A DNA stretch of 64,000 nt from Anaeromyces robustus (GCA_002104895.1 MCFG01000096.1:119672-183671), one strand, 5' to 3'. Positions 43,932 to 62,090 are shown, counted from the first letter of the stretch. Made by a program: numbers and translations. The notes: generated by a model from the sequence alone, not told the origin.

Positions 43932-44846
43932 TTATTCAATATAAGGATTAATTATATACATAATATTAAATATAAGTAAATAAATAATAAATAAATAAAT
44001 TTATAAATTATAGTTATTTACTAATAAAATGGATTAATACTACTTATAATTATTAAAAAAAAAACTTCTGTATTACTTCCTATTTTTGTAATATTTGAAA
44101 TTTTTATATTAGTTTCTTTTTTGTAATTCTGAGAATATTTATATAACTATTTTTTAATTTATAACATGTTGTGTATTACTGTAATAAACCATTAATATAT
44201 ATATTATATAAGAATCATAATAGTTCTTTTTTATCAGATTAAAAAACAACTACTATATTTCAACATAATATTAATATTTAATAATAAAAACTGATATATA
44301 GAAACTAAGAAAACAATTCTATTATTTACTTAATTAAACATAATATAAACGAGTATTTTTTTAAATTTTAACTTGTAATTATTATATAGTTTCCTTTTAA
44401 AATCAAAATTGTGTAACGTTACATTATTACAATATTTTTTAAATATCCTCAAATAAAAATAGAATTTAAAAATAAAATAGTAAATTTATTATTACTTTTT
44501 TTAATAATTATTATTCTGAATATATTTGTAAAATATTTTGATTTAGAATATTATATCATATATAATAAATTCTTTATATTTAAATATAAAAAATTCTCAA
44601 TTAAAACTTATTATGTTATAATTGAGATTTTATAATAGATATAAACTAAATAATATTTATTAAAAAAAGATATTATTTTATGAAAAATTAGCAAATTCAA
44701 TATAAGTATATAAAAAAAATGGAAAAGGAAAACAAAATTATTATGACATTTTAATAAATAATATTACTTTTTTTTTATATTTTATTTATATAAAAATAAA
44801 ACTTTTTTTATTATATTTTTCTTTTTTTTTTTATTTTTAAAAAAAA

Positions 44847-45005
44847 TAAATATAAATATAAATATAAATATAAATATAAATATAAATATAAATATAAATA
44901 TAAATAAAAATATAAACATAAACATAAATATAAATATAAATATAAATAAAAATATAAACATAAACATAAATATAAATATAAATATAAATATAAATATATA
45001 AATAT
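44847..45005. repeat. AAATAT/AAACAT hexanucleotide array
   Basis: Hexamer units with two identical interrupted blocks containing AAACATAAACAT. It is intergenic, immediately upstream of the probable relic gene. Confidence 0.9.
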
Positions 45006-45069
45006 AAATATATGTTATTCGTAAGTAATATCACACAAAATGAGTTTTATGAAAGTAGTTATATATAAC

Positions 45070-45990
45070 TATATTTATAGAACCGAATACTCCTAAAGTT
45101 GATAGAGAAAAGGACAAAATTATTAAATATATATTCCATTGTAACTTCAGAAGATTCACTTTATTATGACAAAAAAAGTATAATAATAATCCTAATATAT
45201 TACCAAAAGAGTCAACCAATGTTTGTGAACGTTCCATATAATATTCAGAAGAAGGTCGAAAAAGAGAGGATTTTGTATGTCCATAATATTATTTTTATTG
45301 ATGATGCATATTATTATGGATGATCAAGAACATTGTTTAAAAAATGAATTTGCTTATACATATTACATATATTTATACCTAAAAATTGAAACTTATATTA
45401 AGGAAAAAGCAAAAGATTTGAAATTTTTTATTTTTCTGTAAAGGAAATTTTTAATGTACTCCTAGACGTGATAATTATATGGTTGATGATATTAGTGTTG
45501 GTATTTTTAAATATCTCAATACAATTTTCAATGTATTAAAGATCATGTATAATATGTTACGTGTATATTATATTTTATCTTCTGATTTTTATTAAATTAG
45601 TACCTTTATCCTAGAAGTTCATCAATAGTTATTAAACTTTTTATACCGTTCTCAGTCTTATGGTTATTTAAATATAACATATCCATTATATTATTATTAT
45701 AAAATTTCATTACATCATTATGTTGGAAAAAAGTGAAAAAGAATATTATATTATTGTACAATAATCATTCCTTAATTTATATTCTCATAATGTTAAAACA
45801 AAATATGATGATCTAATAATTCATTCTGTAGGTTGTGGTATTAAAATGATGATGATGTTAACTATCGTTATTTCATACAAAGAGACAAGGAATGGTATTT
45901 TAAAACAAATAAGGAAATGAGAAATAAGAAAATTAAAATATTACTATTTACCAGAACCTCAAACATAAAACAATGAAGTGAGATACATTT
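45070..45990 (+). pseudogene. Probable decayed protein gene, family unknown
   Basis: This stretch of about 900 bases has more G and C than the surrounding desert. It reads as short coding-like pieces in shifting plus-strand frames broken by stops. Examples are PNTPKVDREKDKIIKY, ESTNVCERSI then YSEEGRKREDFVCP (near 45210-45282), MDDQEHCLKNEFAYTYY (from 45318), TPRRDNYMVDDISVGIF (from 45460) and NYRYFIQRDKEWYFKTN (from 45860). No continuous frame and no consistent set of splice sites was found, so it looks like a gene relic and not a live gene. I do not recognise the family. Confidence 0.4.
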
Positions 45991-46978
45991 TCAAGACAAA
46001 TGAAATAAAAATAAATATTAATAAACAGAATAACAATAAAAATATAAATAAAAATTAAATAAATTTAGAGAAAAAATAAAAAAAATATTTTTAAAATACT
46101 AAAATATAAGAAGGCAAAAAGATTAATATAATTTATATAAATCATATAATAATAATAATAATATAAAAATTAATTATTTACTTCATAAGTAATTTTTAAA
46201 TAAATATAATAAAGAATTTATTTATTAATTGTAATAAAATTTTTTTAATAATAATAATATATATATATATATGAGTATTTAATTTATAAATTTTTTTATA
46301 CCTTTTTGTTATTTATTTATTTCTATTAATTAATATATACGTTTTATGGTTTTTAATTTTTTTTTTTTTTTTTTTTGTTATTTTATGCTATAATTTTTTA
46401 TTTTAGTATTTCCTACGTTCAAAAATTATGAATGTTTTAAAGTTTAATTATTTATATATATTAATTAAATGAAAAGTTTTTTATTTCAATTAATACTTTT
46501 ATTATTCATTGAAATAATTAAAATATTGCAAATAATTTATAAAAAGAAGAAAGTTGCTTGTTTAATGAATCTAAATATTTTTTATATATAAATAAAATTA
46601 CAATAATAAAATAAAAAAATAGATTGTCAACTATTATATATACAATAGTTTTATTAACTTTCGGTAAATTCTAATATGTAAAAAAAAATTTAAATTAAAT
46701 ATGAAAAAAAAATTATTTAATATTAATATTGTAAACAAATTTTAATAATAATAAAATGTAATTTACATAAACTAATGTAAAAAAAAAAAAAATTATTATT
46801 ATACATATTACTAAATTAAAGAAATTATAATATAAAATATAAATTATGTATCAAATAATAATAAAAATTTCTTTTAATATATATATTCTTTTTTAGTTAA
46901 TTGATTTTCTATAGAGAATTTTTTTAATTTTTATTAAAATATTATAAAATTATATGTTGTTTATATAATTAATCAAAT
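45991..46978. other. Intergenic region, PFS2 promoter side
   Basis: AT-rich with no coding signal. The T-rich tract at 46357-46377 and the pyrimidine-rich sequence just before 46979 would belong to the PFS2 upstream region. Confidence 0.55.
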
Positions 46979-51604
<4,626 letters not shown>

Positions 51605-52838
51605 ATATGAACCAAACCGTAGATAATAGATATAATAATAATTTTTAATAAAAGATAATAATTATTATATAAATTATTTATTTTTAATTATTATTATCTT
51701 TTTTTTTTTTTTATTTAATTTATCTATTTATTTATTTATTTATTATAAAAAAAAAAAGTTATAATAATTATAAATTATTTAATAATAAGAATATAAAAAC
51801 ATATTTAAAAGAAAGAAGAAAGATGAAAATTTTATTTTAAAAGATATCCAATATATTTCCTTTTCTAATATTTCCTTTTCTAATTATTTAATTGTTTTTA
51901 TGTTATAATCTTATTTATGTTATAATCTTAATTTAGATATTAATTTAATTTTTTCTTTTTTGTTAGCAAATACGATAATATACCAATATTATTTTTATAT
52001 GTATTCGTATTTGCACATAAATATATTTTTTTTATGTAATTACTTTATATATAATTTAAAATATATATATATGAAAAAAAAAAAAATAAAAATAAAAAAA
52101 TAAAAATAATAAAAATTAAACAATTAAATGGTTTTGTTATTTTAAATATAATATTATTTATCATAATAAAATAAAGAATCATTATCAATTTTTATATTGT
52201 AATTAGATAAATTATAATTGTTTAGATTTAAATAATAATTATTATTAAAATTTAAAATTGCTATAGTATAATTAATTATATAAATTTTTATTAACATATT
52301 TTTAAAAAAGAAAAAATTTTTTATAAAAAAAAATAATATTATATAACATTTTCTTAATAAATTTATAATTAATTAAAATTTTTATCACATCAAGGATATT
52401 TATATTTATATATATTAATTATAAATATTAATAAGAAATCAATTCTTTGTCATATCAAAGATATTAAAACTTTTAATTTTTTTGATTTTAAAAAAAAAAA
52501 AAATATGAAAATAAGATTAATAAATCAATGAAACATGATGAAAAGATAGATCAAAAAATAATTTTATAATTTCTGATTAAATATTGGAATATTTAATTTA
52601 AAAATATTTCCATATGAAGTTAATTATTTTTTAATTAATTATATACAAAGAATTAGGCAGTATTAAAAATGAAAGAAAAAAAAAAAGTATTTAAACTTTT
52701 TTAAACACTTTTATATACTTTTCATTATATTGTAATATGTATAATTTATATATGATCAATTAAAATAAATTAATTTTATATTTAATTACTGTAACACAAT
52801 GTATTTCTTTTTTTCTTTATATATTTAATTTTATTTTT

Positions 52839-52869
<31 letters not shown>

Positions 52870-53878
52870 CATTTATTATTATTAAAATAATTAATTTATT
52901 CATTCATTCATTTATTTTTTTAAAATTAAATAAATAATTTAATTATTTTAGTTTAAAAATAATTAAAAAAAAAAAAAATTTAATATAAATAAAAAAAAAA
53001 TTTCAATTACTATGAAATTTAATTTTTTTTATATATTATTTGTTTTATATTGTTTTATTTAATTAATACAAAATACAACATAACCAAAATTGAATTATAT
53101 TATTCATTGAATTATTTATTATTTAATTATTATATAGGATTAAATATATATAAAATTTTATATTTTAAAATACCAAGTTCTTTTCCTTTTCTTTCTTTCT
53201 TTCTTTCTTTTTTTTCTTTCTTTTTTATTTTTTTAAAATTTTAAAATGAAATAAAATAATAAATTTCAATTAAAATAAAATTGAAATTTTAAAAAAAAAA
53301 AATAAAATAAAATAAATAAATAACTATAAATAATATAAATATGTGAATAAAAACAAATATATTTAAATAAATAAGTAAATATATTAAATTATATATATTA
53401 TATCAATTAGGATAGAGATATTATATATAAAAAAGTAAAGTAAAAATATCAAAAAAGCTTATCTATATTTAATAAAATATATATATTTAAATATTTTAAA
53501 ATAATATACGTATAGTATATGCACGTATTTTAAAATGGAAAAAATATAAATAAAATAAAATAGTAATAATGATAAAAAAAAAAAAGTATCTAAATATTTT
53601 AAATTGAAAAAATAAAAAATAATAAAATATAAAAAACATTAAAAATAGTTATTTTATAGTATATAAAGAAAAAAAAAATATTATTTTACATTTTAATAAT
53701 GGTTTTTTCCTTTTTATATTTTTTAATAAAAAAAGTTTAAATACTCTAAAAATAATATACTTTAATATATTTTAATATCATTAATAATAAAGGTGAAAAT
53801 AGATAAAAAAGGAATTAAAATTAAGAAAATAATTATTACAAGGAAACAGTAAAAAAAAAAAAATACATATATAAAAAG
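51605..53878. other. Intergenic region
   Basis: No gene is supported between PFS2 and the first ankyrin gene. There are short ATTT (52836-52868) and CTTT (53192-53210) arrays and many A/T runs. The small open frame at 53050-53244 is low-complexity and not called. Confidence 0.6.
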
Positions 53879-55882
53879 ATGAATGAAACAAATATAGTAA
53901 TAAAATTACTAACTGAAGAAGTTTCAATACAGAATTTTATTACATTATATTATTATAATAATTTAAGTATTAATAAAATTAATAATGAATCATTTGATGT
54001 CTTAATATATTCCATAGAAAATAGTATAAATAATGAAATCATTGAGTTTTTTATTAATCAATATAATAATTTAAATTATGAGTTTACAAAAAATCAAATT
54101 CCACTTTTTATGGTATTAGAAAGGGAAAATTATTATATTGCTAATAAATTAATAGAAAAAGGTGCTGACATCAATTTTAGAAACAAAGATGGCGACAATG
54201 TTCTTTTTTATCTTTATCAAAATAAATTATTAAATAGAAAAATTTTACGTTATATTATATCTAAAAGAATTCATATTAATAGTAAAGACAGAATAGGATA
54301 TAATATTATATGTTATTTCATTGAAAATGGAAATGAGGACTTGTTAAATTATATTTTTGAGTATTTTACGTATAATATACATTTTGTATTGAAATGTTTA
54401 ACAGCTTATAAAAACAAAATAGGTATGAGTTCTTATGAAATAATTCTTTGGATGAATAAAGATAAAGGTAAACTAAAAATATCTGAAACCATGATAAAAT
54501 TAGCTACTGAACATTGGAATATCAATATAATAAGTAATATAATATTTTTTCGTTTTAATTTACCACTACTTAAACTTTACAATAGAAATAATATTCTTCC
54601 AAAAGTTACTGAATATAATCAAATTCACCTTGTGAAATATCTTGTTTATAATGGGGCATACATTAATAAAAGAGATCAGGATGGTAATACTTCTTTAATA
54701 ATCGCTGCAAAAAATGGTAATTATGATATTGTCAAATTTTTAGTGGATGAAAAAGCTCAAGTAAATAAAGTAAATAATATTGGTTATACCCCTTTAATGT
54801 ATGCTTCTCAAAATGGATTTTATTCTATTGTTCAATATTTATTAAATAATGGTGCTGATGTTAATTTGAAAAGTAAAGGAGATATAGAAAATGAAGAAGA
54901 AAATATTCAAGATATTAATATTAATGCTCCAAAAATAAGTTTAGTATCTCAAATTAAAGATCAAAGTAAAAAAATTTTTGGAACTGTAGAAAATGGTTGT
55001 TCCGCATTAATGTGTGCTGCTAAGAATGGTCATTTAAAAATTATTCAAAAACTTTGTGATCAAGGAGCTTTTATTAAAGAAAAAAATAATCAAGGTTGTA
55101 ATGCATTAATGATTGCTGCTGAAAATGGTCATTTAGATGTGATTCAATATCTTCATGAAAGGGGACTTAGTTTTCATGGGAAAAATAAAGAAAAAAAGAC
55201 AGCACTAATATTAGCTGCTCAAAATGGACATCTATCTGTAGTAAAATATTTAATAGAACAAGGTGTTAATATTCATAAAAGAGACATATATGATAAAAAT
55301 GCTTTTGTTTATGCTTGTCAAATGGGTTATAGAGATATTTTAGAGTATCTTGATGAAAGTAGTTCAAAAAATTTTATTCAAAAAATAGAATCAATGCCAA
55401 TATCAAGTTCAAATTCATTAAAATTAAAATTAAAATCAAAGTCAAAATCAATAACAAAATTAATATCACAATCTATATCAAGTTCAATACAAAAATCGAA
55501 ATTAAAATTACAATCAAAATTAAAATTTAATTCAAAATCATCAAAAAATAAAGAAATGGGATTGATGTTGGCAGCTTTTAATGGTCATTTAGATATTATA
55601 CAATATTTATATGAAAGAGGTACAAAATTAAATTGTGAAAGTAAACAAGGTGAAACACCATTAATATTAGCTTGTATGGGGGGTCACTTAAAGGTAGTTA
55701 AATTTTTATATAGTCATGGGTTAAATATTAAAGAAGGATATAAGAATAGAAAAACAGCATTAATGTATGCTTGGATAAATGGTCATTTAGATATTATTGA
55801 ATTTTTATATGAACATGATGTTCGACTTTTCCCATTTGAAAGTACTAATAATAATAAAAATAATTGCCCTTCTATTAACTAA
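53879..55882 (+). CDS. Ankyrin-repeat protein, 667 residues
   Basis: Intronless gene. At least nine recognisable ankyrin repeats occur, with degenerate ones near residues 75-115, clearer ones at about 245-335, a block of four at 370-500 and three more at 560-650. Typical units are GNTSLIIAAKNGNYDIVKFL, CSALMCAAKNGHLKIIQ and ETPLILACMGGHLKVVKFL. Between the last blocks lies a Lys/Ser/Leu-rich linker (about 508-558) containing LKLKLKSKSKS. There is no signal peptide, membrane segment, kinase or BTB domain. Ankyrin repeats mediate protein binding, so no specific role can be given. The N-terminal portion shares the KNxxIPLF motif and layout with the next gene, suggesting tandem paralogues. Confidence 0.85.
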   Translation: MNETNIVIKLLTEEVSIQNFITLYYYNNLSINKINNESFDVLIYSIENSINNEIIEFFINQYNNLNYEFTKNQIPLFMVLERENYYIANKLIEKGADINFRNKDGDNVLFYLYQNKLLNRKILRYIISKRIHINSKDRIGYNIICYFIENGNEDLLNYIFEYFTYNIHFVLKCLTAYKNKIGMSSYEIILWMNKDKGKLKISETMIKLATEHWNINIISNIIFFRFNLPLLKLYNRNNILPKVTEYNQIHLVKYLVYNGAYINKRDQDGNTSLIIAAKNGNYDIVKFLVDEKAQVNKVNNIGYTPLMYASQNGFYSIVQYLLNNGADVNLKSKGDIENEEENIQDININAPKISLVSQIKDQSKKIFGTVENGCSALMCAAKNGHLKIIQKLCDQGAFIKEKNNQGCNALMIAAENGHLDVIQYLHERGLSFHGKNKEKKTALILAAQNGHLSVVKYLIEQGVNIHKRDIYDKNAFVYACQMGYRDILEYLDESSSKNFIQKIESMPISSSNSLKLKLKSKSKSITKLISQSISSSIQKSKLKLQSKLKFNSKSSKNKEMGLMLAAFNGHLDIIQYLYERGTKLNCESKQGETPLILACMGGHLKVVKFLYSHGLNIKEGYKNRKTALMYAWINGHLDIIEFLYEHDVRLFPFESTNNNKNNCPSIN

Positions 55883-56265
55883 TAATATAGATAAAGATAC
55901 AAAGGAAATTATGACATTTTATGCAAGATATATTAAAAAAAAATAATTGAAGAAACATAACCTCTTCAATTAGTATCTAATTATTAATAACAAAATCATT
56001 TTAACATATATTAATATCTATAATTAATTTAGTTATTTTGCATCACTTTTAAATTATTAAATATTAAAACTTTTATAAAAAAAATGTTTAAGTTAAAAAA
56101 AAAAAAAATCAATAAAATTGACGAAAAAAATAATTCAATAAATATCAATAAATATCATAATAATAAAATGAAACAAATAAAATAAGCAAAATAAAATTAT
56201 AATATGAATAAATGAACAATAAATATAAGAAGTTAAAAAAAAAAATATTTAAATGATCTTGTTAT

Positions 56266-56302
<37 letters not shown>

Positions 56303-57191
56303 ATCTAATAATTAAATATACATACATTTTAAATTTTCTAGCAATTCATTCAAACTGTAATATAAAAATTGACTTTTTTTTATTGATAATCAGTAATTAC
56401 ATTTTTTTTTTTTCAATAAAATTTTTTAAAAAAATTGTTACACAATATTATTGATAGTATATTTTTAATATTTATATATATATTAAAATATTAATTACAT
56501 TATTAAAAAATTAATTAATAAAAAAAAAAAAAAAAAAAAAAAATAACACAGAAAACAATATTTGTAAAAATATTAGTTTTAATAATGTTTTCTTAATTAT
56601 TATTATTAATCATATATATAATTCTATTAATAGTAGAATTTATTTATTAATTTATTTATTTTAAACTTTATTTATAGCAAATACTTATAATGCATTAATG
56701 AATTTATTCATATTAAAATTTGTACAACAAATCTTTTATAAATAAATAAATAAAAAATATGACATTTCTTTATTAAGTTAAATAATTTAATAATAAAATC
56801 AAAAAAAAAAATAAAAAAAAAAAATTGAGAGGAAAAAAAAGAAAGATGTAAAAAGAATAAATAAAGAAAATAAAGATAAAATAAAAAAAATAACAATTAA
56901 TATATATGTAAATATTTAAATAAAATAAATTAATAAAATAATAATAATAATAATAATAAAAATAAAAGTAATTATAAAAGCAATATTTATTTAAAATTGA
57001 CATTTAATAAAAGTGAATGTTTTAGAAATTTAAATATTTTATTATTATTTTTCTTAGAAAGCATATAATGTATATATATATAAGATAATAATAATATGAA
57101 ATTAAATAATTAAAAAAAAAGTAATAATTAATTTAAAAGAGTAATTTATTTTTATTATTATTATATTCTTAATTAAAACAAAATTATAATG

Positions 57192-57223
<32 letters not shown>

Positions 57224-57359
57224 AAAGAAATCATATAAAAGATAATAATAGTAAAAGGAAAAGAAAAGAAAAATAATTTAGAAATAAATATTTTAAAAAC
57301 TTAAAAAAAAAATAAATAAAAAAAAAAAGGGAAGAAATAAAAATAAAAATTAATGAAAA
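55883..57359. other. Intergenic region between ankyrin paralogues
   Basis: No gene is seen. It has long A-runs (56273-56300, 56521-56543, 57190-57221) and an A/G-rich leader before the ATG at 57360. Minus-strand open frames here are low-complexity and not called. Confidence 0.6.
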
Positions 57360-59222
57360 ATGGCGGATGATAACGAGTCTAATAATTCAAAATTAAATAA
57401 AGTTGATAATGAACTTTTGAATCAACGTGAACTTAATAAAAAATTAATTTTATATATTCTTGATAATAAGCGAGAAAAATTCATAATTAATTATAAAGAG
57501 AAATCTGGTGTAGATATTAATTATTGTAAAGATGAATATAATCCATTATTTCAAATATTAATGTATTATAAAGCAGTTGAAGCAAATACTAAATATATAT
57601 CTTTATTGGCATCTCTTGGTGCTAACTTTAATATTGTATTGAAAAATAAAAAGATACCGTTATTTGAAATATTAAATTTGGGTTTAATATCTATTAAAGC
57701 ATTAATTATAGCTAAAGAAAGTGGTGCAGATATGTATCAACGTGATTGTAAAGGAAATAATTTGTTAATGCATGCTATTGAATCTAAAATGAATATTGAT
57801 ATTATTTATTATTTATTTTCTTTAAATTATGATTTAAATGAACAAGATAATGAAGGAAATACTATCTATATGAAAGCCGTCATGACTTATGAGCCATTTA
57901 CATATGATAAGGTACTACCATTTTTAATAGAAAATTTTATTTATAATAACGATACTATTATCAATTTTATTCTTATGGGTAAAAATAAGAAACCAGCTGA
58001 TAATGACACTCTAAGAAATATTATTAAATCTCATAACTTTATAATTAATATAAAAAATAATGAAGGTGATAATCCTCTAACAGTAGCAGTAAGAAAAAAA
58101 TTGAACTATAAAATTTTAGATATGTTAATTAACATAGGAGGAAATGTTGATACACAAGATTATAATGGTAATAGTTTAATCATGCTATCTGCTCAGTACA
58201 ATAGTTTTAGAAGTTTTATATATTTATTAAGATATTTTCCTGACTTGAGTATAAAAAATAATAATAATGATACAATATTAATCATAGCTGCTAGAAATAA
58301 CAGTTTAGAAATAGTGAAAATTTTATTATATGTTTTTGGTCCTATAAATCAACCATATCATAAAATTAGTAAAAAGGAAGTTCATTATTTTTTACATAAT
58401 CCATATATAAATAATTTAAGAACTCATTATGAATTAAAGAAAAATACTTTTTATAATTCATCAACATCAAATCTATTAAGTATTAAGAAAAAAAATAAAA
58501 ATAAACCTTATGAAAGAAGTTATTCATCACCTCCAACATCATCAATACCAATATCAACACCAAAAGAAGTATTATGTTTTGAAAATTCTTTAAGTAAAAA
58601 AAATATTAAAAAATCTCCTACCTATGTCGAGGTAAATGAAAAAAATAACGATGGAGATACCGCATTAATGGTGGCTATTAAAAGCAAAAATCAAAGCATA
58701 ATACACCATTTGATTGCAAGTGGTGCTAATATTAATGTAATAAATAATAATAATGAAACACCATTAATGCTATCAATTTTATCATACGATAAGAAAATAT
58801 TTAATTTAATTTTAGAAAATCAAAATCAAAATTCAATTAATTTTATTAATAAAAATAAGGAAACAGCATTAATGATTGCTATAAATAATAATTTAGGTTA
58901 CTGTGTTGAAAAATTATTAGAAAAAGGTGCTGATATTACCATTAAAGATAGTAATTATCGTACTCCAATTATGAATGCTTCTATTTATTTAATACCAATA
59001 ACCAGTATTTTAAAATATGAAAATAATACAATTAATATGAGAGAAAAAAATGGTAAAACTGCATTATTATTAGCAATTGAAAATCAAAATATTTTAAATT
59101 CAAAAATTTTATTAAAATATGGTGCAGAATTATCGGTTGTTGATAATAAGAAGAACAATGCTTTAATGATTGCTTGTAAAGTAGGATCAATTGAAATTGT
59201 AAATTTTATTTTATCATTAATA

Positions 59223-59294
<72 letters not shown>

Positions 59295-59316
59295 CATAAT
59301 AATAATAATAATAATC

Positions 59317-59389
<73 letters not shown>

Positions 59390-59391
59390 GA

Positions 59392-59449
<58 letters not shown>

Positions 59450-61529
59450 GAGTAATGATAAAAAAATTCATATTGATGATCAAAATGAAAATTTAAATAC
59501 TGCTTTAATGAAAGCATGTAAATATGGACATGAAGAAATTGTTAAACTTTTAATAGATAATAATGCTAATTTAGAATTAAAAAATAAGGATGGGAATACA
59601 GCATTACTTATTGCATGTCAGAATAATCAACAAAAAATTATAAAACTTTTATTAAAAGCAAGAGCAAATATTAATTGTTATAATAATAATTTTATCAATC
59701 CTATTATAGAGTTATGTAATAATAATGAAGATGAATCATATAAATTAATTAAAAATTTAATTGCTTATAGTCCAGAAAAACTTCAATTAAATTATAATCA
59801 TCAATATCAATCATTCATAAAGAAAAATATGGATAAATGCTTTATAACAATGATTGAAAAAGGACAATATCATTTTGTTACATATTTTTTAAATAATGGA
59901 TATATTTTGGATATTTCAAATAGGAATAGTAATTTTCGTAAACTTTTATCTTCACTAATTAATTCTTTTAAAAGTGGTTTTTATAAGGTTGTTGAATTAA
60001 TTTTAAGTCAAGAACAGTTTAATGAAGTGTTATTAGAATTTTGTCAATCTGACGCTTTAATTTATGCATGTAAAATTGTGGATAAAAAAGGAATAGAATT
60101 ATTATTAAATTTTGATTTTAATGTAAATTCAAAAGATAAATTAGGAAATACCCCTTTAATCGAAGCTTCTAAAAAATTTTCACTTATTGAATATATTAAA
60201 GAATTTATTAAAAGAGGTGCAAATGTTAATGCTATTAATAATGAAGGTGAATCAGCTTTTTTAAATAGTTGTAAAATTAAAAATAATAATATTTTCAAAT
60301 GTTTAATTGATAATAATGCCGATATTTATATTTCAGATAACAAAGGAAATAATGCTTTAATATATTCGTCTTGTAGTGGTGTAATTGAAAAGATGAAATA
60401 TTTATTAAATAATAAAATTAATATCGATTCCGTTAATAATGATGGTGATTCTTCTTTAATACAAGCTATAAATGCAGATAAAATAGAAAGTATAAAATTT
60501 TTAATTTCTCATGATGCAGATGTAAATATAATAAATGAGAAACAACAAACTGCATTAAATATTGCATGTATAAAAGGATTTGATAAAGAAATAAATGTTG
60601 AGTATGCCTCTATAATAAAATCTTTAATTCAAAAAAATTCCAATCCAAATGTACCTATAGATGAATTTGGTAATACTATTTTAATGTATTTCATTATGAA
60701 AGACATTACAAGTATGGCAAAATATATAATAGAAAATGCCAAAGAACTTGATATTAATAAAAAGAATAATTTAGGTCATAATGCTTTTACCTATTCTTTA
60801 AAATATAAAAATGAAGAAATTATACAATGTCTATTATCAAAAGGAATTGATATTCGAACGGAAGATGATTATGGTAATGATATGGTAATGTATACAATTT
60901 GTTCCCTTAATATTGATTTTTTTTTTGAATTTGCAAAAATGTTAAGTAAAGAAGAAATTAATAATAATTGTAATCATAATCGAGAAACCTATTTAATTAT
61001 GGCATCTAAACATAATAATGAAAAAGTAATTGATTATTTATTAAAAGAAGGGGAAAATATTAATTATCAAAATTCAGAAGGTAATACAGCATTACATTAT
61101 GCTTCATGTCAAGGTAATATAGAAACCATGGAAAAATTAATTAAGCATCAAGCAGATATTGAAATTCAAAATTATTTCCATGAAACACCAATGATGGTAG
61201 CCTGTCGTTTTAAACAAAGGGAAGCTATAAAATGTTTATTAAATCATCATGCCAATACAAGTTTTATAGATATTTATCTTTATAGATCTTATTTATCCTA
61301 TGAATTTAAAAATAAAGAACAAGATGAATACATATATATGATCATGAAAAAATATGAAGAAATTTCAGAACCTACAACTGAATATTATATGACAACTCGA
61401 ACCTTAATTGAACGTATGAGAGTATTTTATAATCGACCAATTTATAAAGATCGGTATAATAATATAGAAAAAATACTTAAAGAAGGATTTGAAGAAATTG
61501 TTGATATGGTTATGGATTCTATTTCATAA
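57360..61529 (+). CDS. Large ankyrin-repeat protein with Asn tract, 1389 residues
   Basis: Intronless gene. Ankyrin repeats run almost from end to end, about 20-25 units of varying quality. Clear examples are DGDTALMVAIKSKNQSIIHH, NLNTALMKACKYGHEEIVKL, DGNTALLIACQNNQQKIIKL and GNTALHYASCQGNIETMEKL. The series is split by a basic Ser/Pro-rich insert near residues 370-420 and by a tract of about 80 residues at 621-699 that is nearly all Asn, with rare His, Ser and Lys. The last 80 residues lack repeats and end in a helical segment. No enzyme domain, signal peptide or membrane segment is visible. It is probably an intracellular scaffold, with function unknown. It lies head-to-tail with a related gene upstream. 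Confidence 0.87.
59219..59455 (+). repeat. Coding AAT array (polyasparagine)
   Basis: About 235 bases of AAT units with CAT and AGT interruptions, in frame inside the large ankyrin gene. Tyr-, Ile- and Asp-rich frames on the opposite strand are artefacts of it. Confidence 0.95.
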
Positions 61530-61581
61530 AATAAGTTTAAAAAAAAAAAAAATAATTAATAATAAAAATAATAATAAATAA

Positions 61582-61620
61582 ATTACTTATTATATATATT
61601 ATATATATATAATAAGTAAT
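61582..61620. repeat. Perfect inverted repeat downstream of the ankyrin gene
   Basis: ATTACTTATTATATATAT and its complement ATATATATAATAAGTAAT surround a tiny centre, starting 53 bases after the stop codon. It could form a 3'-end RNA hairpin. Confidence 0.75.
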
Positions 61621-61621
61621 A

Positions 61622-61760
61622 AATAGAAAAAAAAAATTACTATCAATCGCCAAAGAATAATAAATAAATAGTAAAAAGAAAAAAAAATAATAAATAATAA
61701 ATAATAAATAGAAAAAAAATTACCATCAATCGCCATAGAATAATAAATAAATAGTAAATA
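61622..61760. repeat. Direct repeat, 83-base period
   Basis: Two copies share ATCAATCGCC (61642 and 61725) and the following ARAGAATAATAAATAAATAG-like tail. They lie directly after the palindrome. Confidence 0.8.
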
Positions 61761-61969
61761 AATAATAAATAAAATAATAAATAATAATAAATGATAACAA
61801 TAATTATAAAATATATATTTATATTTATAATTATAATTATTATTATATATTTATATTAGACTATTATTATTAATATTTAAATTAATATAGAAATAATATA
61901 GAAATAACATTTATACCTTTTTTATTTTATTAAATACATATATATATAAAATTAAAAATTTTTTAAAGC

Positions 61970-62016
61970 AAAACAAAAAACAAAACAAAAAACAAAACAA
62001 AAAACAAAACAAAAAA
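61970..62016. repeat. CAAAACAAAAAA 12-base tandem array
   Basis: Four near-perfect 12-base units in noncoding DNA. Confidence 0.85.
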
Positions 62017-62048
62017 TGGAAAGCAAAAAATCAAAATATCAAAAAAAT

Positions 62049-62090
<42 letters not shown>

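Noticed and set aside
45031-45237. Minus-strand 68-residue frame with hydrophobic stretches
   Set aside because: Overlaps plus-strand coding-like relic fragments and lacks continuation or splice context on the minus strand.
59206-59517. Minus-strand poly-Tyr and poly-Ile frames
   Set aside because: Antisense of the polyasparagine AAT array in the ankyrin gene.
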